From an uncultured Robinsoniella sp. (GTDB lineage Bacteria; Bacillota; Clostridia; Lachnospirales; Lachnospiraceae), in NCBI GenBank assembly GCA_900539655.1, contig UQCR01000002.1:1-64000 (forward strand): 64,000 nucleotides of DNA. The letters run 5' to 3'. This document shows positions 25,215 through 34,831 of this stretch, in pieces (positions within the stretch are counted from its first letter, which is position 1; each line of letters begins with the position of its first letter). A program made the position numbers and the translations under genes. The notes beneath the pieces were generated by a model. The model worked only from the letters and a program-made list of their open reading frames with translations. It made no database searches and was not told where the DNA came from.

Positions 25215-25272
25215 AAGGATGATTTTAAGTTTCCAGAGGGGTTCTGGAATCCAAAATCGTCCTTTTAATTTT
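25215..25272 (+). terminator. Terminator at the end of the envelope cluster
   Basis: Nested stems AAGGATGATTTT/AAAATCGTCCTT and TTCCAGA/TCTGGAA are followed by TTTAATTTT. The rest of the 331-bp gap before gltB holds only the gltB promoter. Confidence 0.7.
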
Positions 25273-25472
25273 CGGACAATTAATAAAAATTAGCGTCTAA
25301 AGGGATGGCAGGGATTTATTTACTAAAAAAATATTTGGTAAAATTTTAGATCATACCTTGTCTAATGTTTTTGTAGAGGAAATAGAAATAAGATTGAGAT
25401 AAAAATAATCTGATAATATATAGGAAAACACCATAATGACAAATAATCTGACAATAACTTGAAAATTAATGG

Positions 25473-25501
25473 TTTACAGATGAAAAAAATAGGTGTATAT
25501 T
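25473..25501 (+). promoter_or_regulatory. Promoter of gltBD
   Basis: TTTACA-17 bp-TATATT. The ATG of gltB is 34 nt downstream. No T-box or glutamine riboswitch is visible. Confidence 0.6.
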
Positions 25502-25535
25502 ATGTTCAGAGAAAAAAAGAGAAAGGAACGAAAAT

Positions 25536-28500
25536 ATGACGAGACAAAACCGAATATTGCGCTCCGGGTGTAACGGGCTGTACAGACAGACGTTTGAACA
25601 CGATAACTGCGGCATAGGCGCCGTTGTGAATATCAAAGGTGTGAAAACCCATGAGACAGTAGAGAACGCATTAAAGATTGTAGAAAATTTAGAACATAGA
25701 GCTGGCAAAGATGCCGAAGGAAAAACAGGTGACGGTGTAGGAATCCTATTACAGATTTCTCACAGATTCTTTTCGAAGACCTGCAAATCCCTCGGCATCT
25801 TTTTAGGTTCCGAAAGAGAATATGGTATTGGTATGTTTTTCTTTCCACAAGATGAATTAAAGAGAAACCAGGCGAAAAAGATGTTCGAGATTATTGTGGA
25901 AAAAGAAGGACTGGAACTGCTGGGGTGGAGAGAGGTGCCTACGGTTCCGGAAGTATTGGGACACAAAGCATTGGAATGCATGCCCTGCATCATGCAGGCA
26001 TTTATCAAAAAACCATATGAGGTGGAAAAGGGCCTGGATTTTGACAGAAGGCTTTACGTAGCCCGCCGCGTATTTGAGCAGAGTAATGATAATACGTATG
26101 TGGTATCCCTTTCCAGCAGGACAATCGTGTATAAGGGGATGTTTCTGGTAGGCCAGCTTCGTACTTTTTTTGCCGATCTGCAAAGCCCGGACTATGAATC
26201 TGCAATTGCTACCGTGCATTCCAGATTCAGTACCAACACCAACCCCAGCTGGCAGCGGGCGCATCCCAATCGTTTTATTGTGCACAATGGCGAGATCAAT
26301 ACCATCAGAGGAAATGCGGATAAGATGCTGGCAAGAGAAGAGACGATGGTATCTCCACATTTACAGGATGAATTACATAAGGTTCTTCCTGTTGTAAATA
26401 CCCGGGGGTCTGATTCGGCAATGCTGGATAATACTCTGGAGTTCCTGGTGATGAGCGGAATGGATCTGCCTCTGGCGGTAATGATTATGATTCCGGAACC
26501 ATGGGATAATAACCGGAACATGACACAGTCAAAGAAGGATTTCTATCAGTATTATGCTACCATGATGGAACCCTGGGACGGACCGGCATCCATTCTATTC
26601 AGTGACGGAGATATTATGGGGGCTGTGCTTGACCGCAATGGATTACGTCCTTCAAGGTACTATATTACCGATGACGGATATATGATTTTATCTTCTGAGG
26701 TTGGAGTACTTGACATCGATCCGGCGAAAATCGTACTAAAAGAAAGGCTGCATCCGGGTAAAATGCTCCTTGTAGATACTGTTAAGGGTGATGTGGTGGA
26801 CGATGATACCTTAAAAGAACGCTATGCCAATAGCCAGCCATATGGGGAATGGATTGACAGTTATCTGGTGCAGCTGCGAGACCTTAAGATACCCAATGCA
26901 AGGCCCCATGAGTACCAGCCGGAAGAACTTGCAAGACTGCAGAAGGCATTTGGCTATACCTATGAGGAGTACCGAACCTCTATCCGTAATATGGCTCTAA
27001 ATGGAGCCGAAGGAATCGGAGCAATGGGCGTGGATACACCAATTGCAGTTTTATCAGAAGAACATCAGCCATTGTTTAACTATTTTAAGCAGCTCTTTGC
27101 CCAGGTCACCAATCCTCCGATTGATGCTATTCGTGAGGAAGTGGTAACTTCTACCCCTGTTTATGTGGGGAAGGATGGCAACCTGTTAAAAGAACAGGCT
27201 GTAAACTGTCAGGTGCTAAAAGTTCAAAATCCTATTTTAACGAATACGGATATGATGAAAATTAAAAGCATGAAGGTAGACGGCTTCCAGTCTGCAGAGG
27301 TGCCAATCACTTATTATAAGAGTACCAGCATTGTCAGAGCGATTGAACGTCTGTTTGTGGAAGTGGATAAGGCACATCGGGATGGTGCCAACATTTTGGT
27401 TCTGACTGATCGGGGCGTGGATGAAAATCATGTGCCTATTCCTTCGCTCCTTGCGGTATCTGCGGTGCATCAGCATTTAGTGAAGACGAAGAAGAGAACT
27501 TCACTGGCAATTGTTCTGGAATCGGGAGAGCCAAGGGAAGTACACCACTTTGCAACATTGCTTGGATATGGAGCCTGTGCAGTTAATCCATATCTTGCAC
27601 AGGAAACGATCCGCCAGCTCATTGACTGCCAGATGCTTGACAAAGATTATTATGCGGCTGTAGATGATTACAACAATGCTGTCTTGCACGGTATAGTAAA
27701 AATTGCTTCGAAGATGGGAATTTCCACAATTCAATCCTATCAGGGCTCTCAGATTTTTGAAGCTGTGGGCATTGATCCGGATGTTGTGGAAAAATATTTT
27801 ACAAATACGGTGAGCAGGATTGGTGGCATTAATCTGGAGGATATTGCCAATGAAATGGATGAATTGCATTCGGCGGCATTTGATCCCCTTGGACTTGGGG
27901 TAGATCTGACTCTGGACAGCATTGGCAGACATAAAATGAGAAGTCAGGGAGAAGAGCACCGCTATAATCCCAAGACCATTCATCTGCTCCAGGAATCTAC
28001 AAAACAGGGCAGTTACGAATTATTTAAACAGTACACTCAGATGGTGGATAAGGAAGAATCAGGGTATCTGAGAAGCCTTCTGGATTTCCGTTTTCCGGAA
28101 AAAGGCGTACCGATAGAAGAAGTGGAAAGTGTGGAATCAATTGTTCAGAGATTCAAGACAGGAGCCATGTCTTACGGCTCCATATCCCAGGAAGCACATG
28201 AGACACTGGCAATAGCCATGAACCGCCTCCATGGAAAGTCCAACAGCGGTGAGGGCGGTGAAAGCGATGAACGCCTGAAAACAGGAAAAGACGGCATCAA
28301 CCGCTGTTCTGCTATCAAGCAGGTTGCCAGCGGACGATTTGGAGTTACCAGCAAGTATCTGGTAAGTGCAAAAGAAATCCAGATTAAAATGGCCCAGGGT
28401 GCAAAACCGGGAGAAGGCGGTCATTTGCCCGGTCAAAAGGTTTATCCCTGGGTTGCTAAGACCCGGCATTCAACACCGGGTGTCAGTCTGATATCGCCTC

Positions 28501-30095
28501 CGCCCCATCATGATATTTATTCCATCGAAGATCTGGCACAGCTGATCTATGATTGTAAAAATGCGAATAAAGAAGCCAGAATTTCAGTAAAACTGGTATC
28601 GGAGGCCGGAGTAGGTACCGTTGCAGCCGGAGTGGCAAAAGCAGGTGCCCAGGTAATTCTCATCTCAGGTTACGACGGAGGAACAGGTGCAGCACCGAGA
28701 AGTTCTATTCATAATGCCGGGCTGCCCTGGGAATTAGGGCTTGCAGAGACGCATCAGACCTTGATCATGAACGGTCTGCGGAACAAAGTCGTCATTGAAA
28801 CAGACGGTAAACTGATGAGCGGAAGAGATGTGGCGATTGCAGCACTTTTAGGTGCCGAGGAATATGGATTTGCAACAGCGCCCCTGGTAACAATGGGATG
28901 CGTTATGATGCGTGTATGCAATCTGGATACCTGTCCGGTGGGAGTGGCAACACAGAATCCTGAACTTCGCAAACGATTCCGTGGAAGACCGGAATATGTT
29001 ATGAACTTTATGAAATTTATTGCAGAAGAGCTTCGGGAATATATGGCGAAACTGGGAATCCGGACGATTGATGAACTGGTTGGCAGATCGGATTTATTAA
29101 AACGAAAAGAAGATATTGAAAATAAAAAAGCTTCCAGGATAGATTTAAGTGCAATTATCAATAATCCATTTGTGAAAGCAGGAATGAAGGTGACTTTTGA
29201 TCCGGCTCAGGTATATAATTTTGAACTGGAGAAAACCGCAGATGAAAAAATTCTGGTGAAAAAATTAAAAGGAGCACTTTCCAATAAACAGAAGAGAAGC
29301 ATCGAAGTAGATGTAATTAATACAGACCGCTCTTTTGGAACCATTTTCGGCTCTGAGATCACGAAAATGTATCCGGACGGACTGGAGGAAGACACTTACA
29401 CCGTAAAATGTAACGGTGCAGGGGGACAGAGCTTTGGAGCTTTCATACCTAAGGGGCTTACACTGGAACTGGTAGGCGACAGCAACGACTATTTTGGAAA
29501 AGGATTATCCGGCGGAAAGCTGATCGTATATCCTCCCAAATCTGCAACGTATAAACAAGATGAAAATATTATTATCGGAAATGTTGCCCTCTATGGAGCG
29601 ACCAGTGGAAAGGCATATATCAATGGTGTGGCAGGGGAACGCTTCTGTGTGCGCAACTCCGGTGCAAATGCAGTAGTGGAAGGTGTTGGCGATCATGGTT
29701 GTGAATACATGACAGGAGGCCGTGTAGTAATCCTTGGAAGTACCGGTAAAAACTTTGCGGCAGGCATGAGCGGCGGAATCGCCTATGTATTGGATGAGAA
29801 CAGTGACCTCTACAGGAAGCTGAACAAGGAGATGGTTTCTATTGATAAGATCACTTCCAAATATGATGTTCTTGAATTGAAAGAAATGATTAAAGAACAT
29901 GCAGCTTACACCAATTCAGAAAAAGGCAAAGAGATTTTGGAGCATTTTGAAGAGTATCTTCCGAAATTTAAAAAGATTATTCCAAATGATTACAACCGGA
30001 TGCTTATGAAAATTGTGCAGATGGAAGAAAAAGGGCTTAGCAGTGAACAGGCACAGATTGAAGCATTTTATGCCAGTACTGAATTGCGTAAATAG
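25536..30095 (+). CDS. gltB: Glutamate synthase large subunit
   Basis: The large subunit converts glutamine plus 2-oxoglutarate to two glutamates. The 1519 residues fit the family. A 24-residue propeptide precedes the catalytic C25 (HDNCGIGAVVNI), the N-terminal nucleophile of the class II amidotransferase domain. A central domain, the FMN/2-oxoglutarate barrel (GAMSYGSISQEAHETLAIAMNRL to GVGTVAAGVAKAGAQVILISGYDGGTGAAP) and the C-terminal GXGXG beta-helix (NGAGGQSFGAF...GGKLIVYPP...NVALYGATSGKAYINGVAGERF) follow. The 3Fe-4S cysteines are C1122, C1128 and C1133 (CVMMRVCNLDTC). gltD follows 91 bp downstream. Confidence 0.97.
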   Translation: MTRQNRILRSGCNGLYRQTFEHDNCGIGAVVNIKGVKTHETVENALKIVENLEHRAGKDAEGKTGDGVGILLQISHRFFSKTCKSLGIFLGSEREYGIGMFFFPQDELKRNQAKKMFEIIVEKEGLELLGWREVPTVPEVLGHKALECMPCIMQAFIKKPYEVEKGLDFDRRLYVARRVFEQSNDNTYVVSLSSRTIVYKGMFLVGQLRTFFADLQSPDYESAIATVHSRFSTNTNPSWQRAHPNRFIVHNGEINTIRGNADKMLAREETMVSPHLQDELHKVLPVVNTRGSDSAMLDNTLEFLVMSGMDLPLAVMIMIPEPWDNNRNMTQSKKDFYQYYATMMEPWDGPASILFSDGDIMGAVLDRNGLRPSRYYITDDGYMILSSEVGVLDIDPAKIVLKERLHPGKMLLVDTVKGDVVDDDTLKERYANSQPYGEWIDSYLVQLRDLKIPNARPHEYQPEELARLQKAFGYTYEEYRTSIRNMALNGAEGIGAMGVDTPIAVLSEEHQPLFNYFKQLFAQVTNPPIDAIREEVVTSTPVYVGKDGNLLKEQAVNCQVLKVQNPILTNTDMMKIKSMKVDGFQSAEVPITYYKSTSIVRAIERLFVEVDKAHRDGANILVLTDRGVDENHVPIPSLLAVSAVHQHLVKTKKRTSLAIVLESGEPREVHHFATLLGYGACAVNPYLAQETIRQLIDCQMLDKDYYAAVDDYNNAVLHGIVKIASKMGISTIQSYQGSQIFEAVGIDPDVVEKYFTNTVSRIGGINLEDIANEMDELHSAAFDPLGLGVDLTLDSIGRHKMRSQGEEHRYNPKTIHLLQESTKQGSYELFKQYTQMVDKEESGYLRSLLDFRFPEKGVPIEEVESVESIVQRFKTGAMSYGSISQEAHETLAIAMNRLHGKSNSGEGGESDERLKTGKDGINRCSAIKQVASGRFGVTSKYLVSAKEIQIKMAQGAKPGEGGHLPGQKVYPWVAKTRHSTPGVSLISPPPHHDIYSIEDLAQLIYDCKNANKEARISVKLVSEAGVGTVAAGVAKAGAQVILISGYDGGTGAAPRSSIHNAGLPWELGLAETHQTLIMNGLRNKVVIETDGKLMSGRDVAIAALLGAEEYGFATAPLVTMGCVMMRVCNLDTCPVGVATQNPELRKRFRGRPEYVMNFMKFIAEELREYMAKLGIRTIDELVGRSDLLKRKEDIENKKASRIDLSAIINNPFVKAGMKVTFDPAQVYNFELEKTADEKILVKKLKGALSNKQKRSIEVDVINTDRSFGTIFGSEITKMYPDGLEEDTYTVKCNGAGGQSFGAFIPKGLTLELVGDSNDYFGKGLSGGKLIVYPPKSATYKQDENIIIGNVALYGATSGKAYINGVAGERFCVRNSGANAVVEGVGDHGCEYMTGGRVVILGSTGKNFAAGMSGGIAYVLDENSDLYRKLNKEMVSIDKITSKYDVLELKEMIKEHAAYTNSEKGKEILEHFEEYLPKFKKIIPNDYNRMLMKIVQMEEKGLSSEQAQIEAFYASTELRK

Positions 30096-30186
30096 CGGGT
30101 GCTATATCACAGGAATTTATGCAATGCAGTACGAGAGGATAATGATGCCGGCAAGAATATGCCGGTAGGCAATGGGAGGAAATTGA

Positions 30187-31671
30187 ATGGGAAAACCAAC
30201 AGGATTTTTAGATTTTAACAGAGAGACCAGTGTGACAATACGTCCAAAAGTCCGGATTAAAAATTTCAGCGAGTTCCATGTTCCCTTATCCAGGGAGAAG
30301 CAGCGGCTTCAAGGTGCCAGATGTATGGCATGCGGTGTTCCGTTCTGCCAGTCCGGAATGATGATCGGAGGAATGGCATCAGGATGCCCGCTGCAGAATT
30401 TAATTCCGGAATGGAATGATCTGGTATATACGGGAAGCTGGGAACAGGCATACCACAGGCTTGCGAAGACAAATTGTTTTCCGGAGTTTACAGCCAGGGT
30501 ATGTCCGGCACTTTGCGAAGCAGCATGTACCTGCAACTTAAATGGAGAACCGGTGGCGACGAAAGAAAATGAATGGGCTATCATTGAAAACGCATTTGAG
30601 ATGGGAGTGGTGGTTCCGAATCCGCCCAAAGTAAGAACCGGAAAAAAGGTAGCGGTTGTGGGAAGCGGGCCAGCCGGACTTGCAGCAGCTGTTCAGCTAA
30701 ATAAAAGAGGCCATAAGGTGACTGTATTTGAAAGAAATGACCGCATTGGAGGTCTTCTACGGTATGGAATACCAAATATGAAACTGGATAAGACGGTAAT
30801 AGACAGACGAATTGGGATTATGGAAGCGGAAGGAATTGAGTTTGTCACCAATACGAATATTGGAGAAGACATTAAGGCTAATAATCTGCTAAAAGAGTTT
30901 GACCGCGTGGTTCTGGCATGCGGAGCCTCCAATCCCAGGGATATCAGTGTTCCGGGAAGGGATTTGAAGGGAATCTATTTTGCAGTAGATTTCCTGAAAG
31001 CCACCACCAAGAGCCTGCTGGATTCCAATCTTGCTGATCAGAACTTTATTTCTGCAAAAGGAAAAAAGGTAATGGTAATTGGCGGCGGAGATACCGGCAA
31101 TGACTGTGTCGGGACAGCTATACGCCTGGGTGCAGCATCCGTTATTCAGCTTGAAATGATGCCTAAGGCCCCGGATACAAGGAGAGCTGATAATCCATGG
31201 CCTGAATGGCCAAAGATATGTAAAACTGACTACGGTCAGGAAGAAGCAATTGAGGTATTTGGGCACGACCCCCGTGTATACCAGACGACTGTAGCCGAAT
31301 TTATTGCAAATAAAAAAGGCGAGGTCAGCCAGGCTAAAACAGTGAAGCTGGAAAGTAAAAAAGACGAGAAAACCGGGCGGATGATGATGATACCGGCAGA
31401 GGGAACTCAGGAGACAGTCAATGTAGATCTGGTACTCATTGCTGCGGGCTTCTTAGGTGCACAGAAATATGTCACCGATGCCTTTAAAGTGGAATTGGAC
31501 GGACGAACCAATGTGGCAACGCAGCCCGACCAGTACCAGACCTCTGTAAAACATGTATTTACGGCAGGAGATATGCACAGGGGGCAGTCTCTGGTAGTCT
31601 GGGCTATTCGGGAAGGACGTGAAGCTGCAAGAGCTGTGGATGAGTCTTTGATGGGATATACGAATTTGTGA
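30187..31671 (+). CDS. gltD: Glutamate synthase small subunit (NAD(P)H-dependent)
   Basis: The 494-residue beta subunit feeds electrons from NAD(P)H through FAD and Fe-S centres to GltB. The N-terminal cysteine motifs are CMACGVPFCQSG and CPALCEAACTCNLNGEPV. The FAD-binding GXGXXG is VVGSGPAGLAAAVQLNKRGH (about 156-175), and the second dinucleotide fold is VMVIGGGDTGNDCVGTAIRLGA (about 295-316). The C-terminal FTAGDMHRGQSLVVWAIREGREAA closes the FAD domain. GGGAGG is just upstream. It ends with a bidirectional terminator. Confidence 0.96.
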   Translation: MGKPTGFLDFNRETSVTIRPKVRIKNFSEFHVPLSREKQRLQGARCMACGVPFCQSGMMIGGMASGCPLQNLIPEWNDLVYTGSWEQAYHRLAKTNCFPEFTARVCPALCEAACTCNLNGEPVATKENEWAIIENAFEMGVVVPNPPKVRTGKKVAVVGSGPAGLAAAVQLNKRGHKVTVFERNDRIGGLLRYGIPNMKLDKTVIDRRIGIMEAEGIEFVTNTNIGEDIKANNLLKEFDRVVLACGASNPRDISVPGRDLKGIYFAVDFLKATTKSLLDSNLADQNFISAKGKKVMVIGGGDTGNDCVGTAIRLGAASVIQLEMMPKAPDTRRADNPWPEWPKICKTDYGQEEAIEVFGHDPRVYQTTVAEFIANKKGEVSQAKTVKLESKKDEKTGRMMMIPAEGTQETVNVDLVLIAAGFLGAQKYVTDAFKVELDGRTNVATQPDQYQTSVKHVFTAGDMHRGQSLVVWAIREGREAARAVDESLMGYTNL

Positions 31672-31717
31672 TTGTGTAGAACTGATGTAGAATATTAATA
31701 TCTTTTAAAATATAAAG

Positions 31718-31765
31718 AAAAGCCATAAAGGATGAGAATGTCTAGGTATCCTTTGTGGCTTTTTC
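31718..31765 (+). terminator. Bidirectional terminator between gltD and the MFS gene
   Basis: AAAAGCCATAAAGGAT pairs with ATCCTTTGTGGCTTTT. T-runs on both strands can serve both convergent genes. Confidence 0.8.
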
Positions 31766-31784
31766 CATATGCCCTGACAGATAT

Positions 31785-32975
31785 CTATTCTACCACGGCA
31801 GTTTTCTTGATTTTGCGCAGCATTCCGGTGACAATTACCATCAGAATTGGGAATGCCATGGCGAACAGCAGTCCGCTCTTTAAACTGTCATTAGCCAGGT
31901 TGGAGACTACGCCCACCAGTCCGGGACCGGCAGCACAGCCGATATCGCCACCCAGCGCAAGAAGTGCGAATAAAGCGGTTCCGCCCTGTGGACAGTACTG
32001 GCAGGAGAGGCTGAATGTTCCGGGCCACATGATACCCACCGATAAGCCGCAAAGTCCGCAGCCAACCAGAGAGAGTAATGGATATGGTGACAGCGTGGCA
32101 AGCAGATAACTGATGATGCACAGGAACCCGCTGGCAATGATAAACTTTTTAAGCTTGATTTTGGCACCGAATTTTCCATAGAAAACACGGGATACACCCA
32201 TCAGTACGGCAAAAGCGCAGGGACCCAGCAGGTCTCCTATGGTTTTGGATACTTTAAGCCCTGATTCTGCAAACAGAGAAGCCCACTGTGACATTGCCTG
32301 TTCCGATGCCCCAGAGCAGATCATCAGTATGAGAAACATCCAGAAGATCTTCATGGAAAAAAGTTTTCTAATGGGCATCGATCCCGTTTCAGCTTCCACG
32401 GTATGTAAGGGTACTTTGCTGAAGAAAAAGGCGTTAAAACACGGAATAATCGCCCAGAATACAGTCAGCAGATACCATTTGCTGATCCCCACAGTGACAA
32501 AGTATAAAGTGGAAATAAGAACTACACTCACATGCCCCCAACAATAAAAGGAATGCAGCAGGCTCATGGCAGAAGCTTTCTCGTCACCCGGAAGGGATTC
32601 CACGATGGGGCTGATTAATACCTCAATCAATCCTCCGCCGATGGCGTTAATTAATACAGCGACGATCAAACCTGCATAGGCATTTGAAAAGAGAAAAGGA
32701 AAAACTCCCATTCCAACAAGTCCTATCGTACAGCATACATGTGCGGCAACCGTACAGATACGGTAACCAATCTTGTCAACATATTTGGCAGCCAGAATAT
32801 CCACAAACATCTGCATTGCGAAATTGATGGAAATCAACAAACCGATTTTCTCCAGTGAAATGGAAAACTGCGTCTGAAACGTGACGAATAAAAGCGGTGC
32901 CAGGTTGTTGACGATGGCCTGTGTGATATACCCTAGATAACAGGCATTTCGTGTGTGTTTAAAATGAAGTGACAT
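31785..32975 (-). CDS. MFS transporter, sugar-porter-like
   Basis: A 396-residue carrier with about 12 hydrophobic segments. The loop after the second helix reads AAKYVDKIGYRICTV, a typical MFS D-R/K-x-G turn, and FLHS-like features (AMSLLHSFYCWGHVSVVLIS) recall the FucP/GlcP branch. The substrate is unknown. GGGGAGG stands 7 nt before the ATG. It is transcribed away from the adjacent ABC-permease operon, sharing a 94-bp intergenic region, so both may be under one regulator. Confidence 0.82.
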   Translation of the reverse strand: MSLHFKHTRNACYLGYITQAIVNNLAPLLFVTFQTQFSISLEKIGLLISINFAMQMFVDILAAKYVDKIGYRICTVAAHVCCTIGLVGMGVFPFLFSNAYAGLIVAVLINAIGGGLIEVLISPIVESLPGDEKASAMSLLHSFYCWGHVSVVLISTLYFVTVGISKWYLLTVFWAIIPCFNAFFFSKVPLHTVEAETGSMPIRKLFSMKIFWMFLILMICSGASEQAMSQWASLFAESGLKVSKTIGDLLGPCAFAVLMGVSRVFYGKFGAKIKLKKFIIASGFLCIISYLLATLSPYPLLSLVGCGLCGLSVGIMWPGTFSLSCQYCPQGGTALFALLALGGDIGCAAGPGLVGVVSNLANDSLKSGLLFAMAFPILMVIVTGMLRKIKKTAVVE

Positions 32976-33016
32976 GACTTCCTCCCCAAGTAATATGAAA
33001 TTTTTTGCCCTTTATC

Positions 33017-33045
33017 GTGGCAATGTGATAGCATTATATCATTGT
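33017..33045. promoter_or_regulatory. Candidate dyad operator between the MFS gene and the sugar operon
   Basis: AATGTGATAGCATTATATCATT contains the near-symmetric halves TGATA/TATCA about 6 bp apart, in the divergent promoter region. The TATATC within it may also be part of a -10 box. Weak evidence. Confidence 0.3.
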
Positions 33046-33069
33046 AATTGAAAAAAGGGAATCTTTATT

Positions 33070-33957
33070 TTGGTAAAAAAGTGGAAAGTTTTAAAATATC
33101 TGACGGTGACCGTTATACTGATCCCGGGGCTGCTATTCTTTGTGGGGGGGATTTTGTATCCGCTGTTTCGCAGTATTAAAATGTCCATGTACAGCGCAAC
33201 GGGATTAGATGTTGGAACTTTTGTTGGACTGCAGAATTACAAGGATTTAATGGGGGATGAGGTATTTTGGATTTCGGTCCGAAATGCAGTCCTCCTGGCA
33301 CTGGGATATATTTTCATATCACATCCCATTGCCATTGTAGTGGCATGGAATATCCGCAAGCTGTCACCAAAAGTGGAAAAAGTGTTCCGTACATTGCTTT
33401 TTGTGCCTGCAGTCATTAACATAGTGGTACTGGTGAAAATATGGGTGTTTATGTATAATCCTGATTTTGGAGTAATCAATACCATATTAAGAACTCTTGG
33501 GCTGGATGGACTTACCAGGAACTGGTTAAATGATCCGGGGACAGCACTGCCTGCAGTCATGATTATGGCAATCTGGATCGGATGGAGCTGGAGTTTTCTT
33601 TATGACTATGTTGCAATTAAGAGCTTACCAGAAGATGTGTTTGAAGCTGCAAGAGTAGATGGGGCAAGCGGATTTTTCCTTCATTTTAGAATCACCCTTC
33701 CCATGCTGCTCCCGGTTATCAGCGTATTCTTTGCCACAGCGATTATCAATGCGTTTAAGACCATGGAGATTGTAATGCTTTCAACAGACGGGGGACCTTT
33801 GAATGTAACGCAGTTTGTAGCAAACTACATGTACCTGAGAGGTTTTAGGACCTTCCAGCTGGGTTATGCCAATGCAATCAGTGTTATATTTGCAGTAATG
33901 TGTATTCTGGTAACCATAGTATTTTTCCGCTTTACGAAGCAGGATATTGCAGATTAG
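33070..33957 (+). CDS. ABC sugar transporter permease (MalF/UgpA type)
   Basis: A 295-residue inner-membrane permease with six predicted helices. The EAA loop that meets the ATPase is EAARVDGASGFFLHFRITLPML (about 199-220). It starts at TTG 33070, 9 nt after AGGGA. The second permease gene follows at 10 nt, and GH116 follows that. Together they look like a family-1 carbohydrate importer. Neither a substrate-binding protein nor an ATPase gene is in the operon; a shared MsmX-like ATPase elsewhere is common in Firmicutes. Confidence 0.9.
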   Translation: MVKKWKVLKYLTVTVILIPGLLFFVGGILYPLFRSIKMSMYSATGLDVGTFVGLQNYKDLMGDEVFWISVRNAVLLALGYIFISHPIAIVVAWNIRKLSPKVEKVFRTLLFVPAVINIVVLVKIWVFMYNPDFGVINTILRTLGLDGLTRNWLNDPGTALPAVMIMAIWIGWSWSFLYDYVAIKSLPEDVFEAARVDGASGFFLHFRITLPMLLPVISVFFATAIINAFKTMEIVMLSTDGGPLNVTQFVANYMYLRGFRTFQLGYANAISVIFAVMCILVTIVFFRFTKQDIAD

Positions 33958-33967
33958 GGGGACTCTG

Positions 33968-34798
33968 ATGAAACAGAAAAAAGTATATACAAGAATTATA
34001 TTCATTGTATTTATCATCATTGCAATAATACAGGTGTATCCTCTGATTTATTTGTTTGATTTCTCACTTTTGCAGAATAATGACTTTTATGTATCCGGGA
34101 TATTCAAAATACCCGATCCGCCTCAATGGATTAATTATGCCAAAGCCTGGATTACCGGAAATGTGCCGAAGTTCATGTTTAACAGCCTGGTAGTGTGTGT
34201 GGTTTCCATTGCTGTAACACTGGTTCTGGTTCTGACTATGTCCTATATATTTGTAAAAATGGAGTGGAGAGGGCGTAAGTTTTTCTTCTGGATGATGCTT
34301 CTGGGCATGATGATACCACCCCATACTACTTTGATCGCCAATTATTCCCTCTATGAGTCTATGGGAATCCGGGATACATATTTTTCTATGATCATCCCAT
34401 ATATTGCATTTAATGTTCCATTTGGGCTGTTTCTGATGGCGGGATATTTGAAAACGATCCCCACATCCATGATTGAGTCAGCACAGATTGACGGATGCGG
34501 CGTCTTCAAAACAATTTTTGCCATTATCGGACCGCTTACAAAGCCGGCATTGTCCAGCATCGGAATTACCACATTTATAAATTGCTGGAATGAATATGTA
34601 ATGGCATCCACCTTTTTAAGCAAAGATACCTATAAGACACTGCCCCTCTCAATTACAAAATTCACATCGGAGCACGGGGCAGACCTGGCGGCACAGTTTG
34701 CAGTTATGGCGATTGTAGCGATTCCTGCCATCCTGATCTACTTCCTGTTCAGTGAAAAAATTACGGAAGGAATCATGGCGGGGGCGGTTAAAGGCTGA
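33968..34798 (+). CDS. ABC sugar transporter permease (MalG/UgpE type)
   Basis: A 276-residue permease with six helices and the EAA-type loop ESAQIDGCGVFKTIFAIIGPLTKPA (about 181-205). The N-terminus is basic (MKQKKVYTR). ATG 33968 is preceded by GGGGG and lies 10 nt after the first permease's stop. It pairs with the upstream permease to form the membrane channel, which probably imports an oligosaccharide or glycoside for the GH116 enzyme encoded next. Confidence 0.9.
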   Translation: MKQKKVYTRIIFIVFIIIAIIQVYPLIYLFDFSLLQNNDFYVSGIFKIPDPPQWINYAKAWITGNVPKFMFNSLVVCVVSIAVTLVLVLTMSYIFVKMEWRGRKFFFWMMLLGMMIPPHTTLIANYSLYESMGIRDTYFSMIIPYIAFNVPFGLFLMAGYLKTIPTSMIESAQIDGCGVFKTIFAIIGPLTKPALSSIGITTFINCWNEYVMASTFLSKDTYKTLPLSITKFTSEHGADLAAQFAVMAIVAIPAILIYFLFSEKITEGIMAGAVKG

Positions 34799-34831
34799 TT
34801 TTACAATATTTAAACAGGGAAGGATAAGAAC

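Noticed and set aside
25205..25535. Riboswitch or T-box ahead of gltB
   Set aside because: The leader between promoter and start codon is only about 30 nt, too short for a known aptamer.
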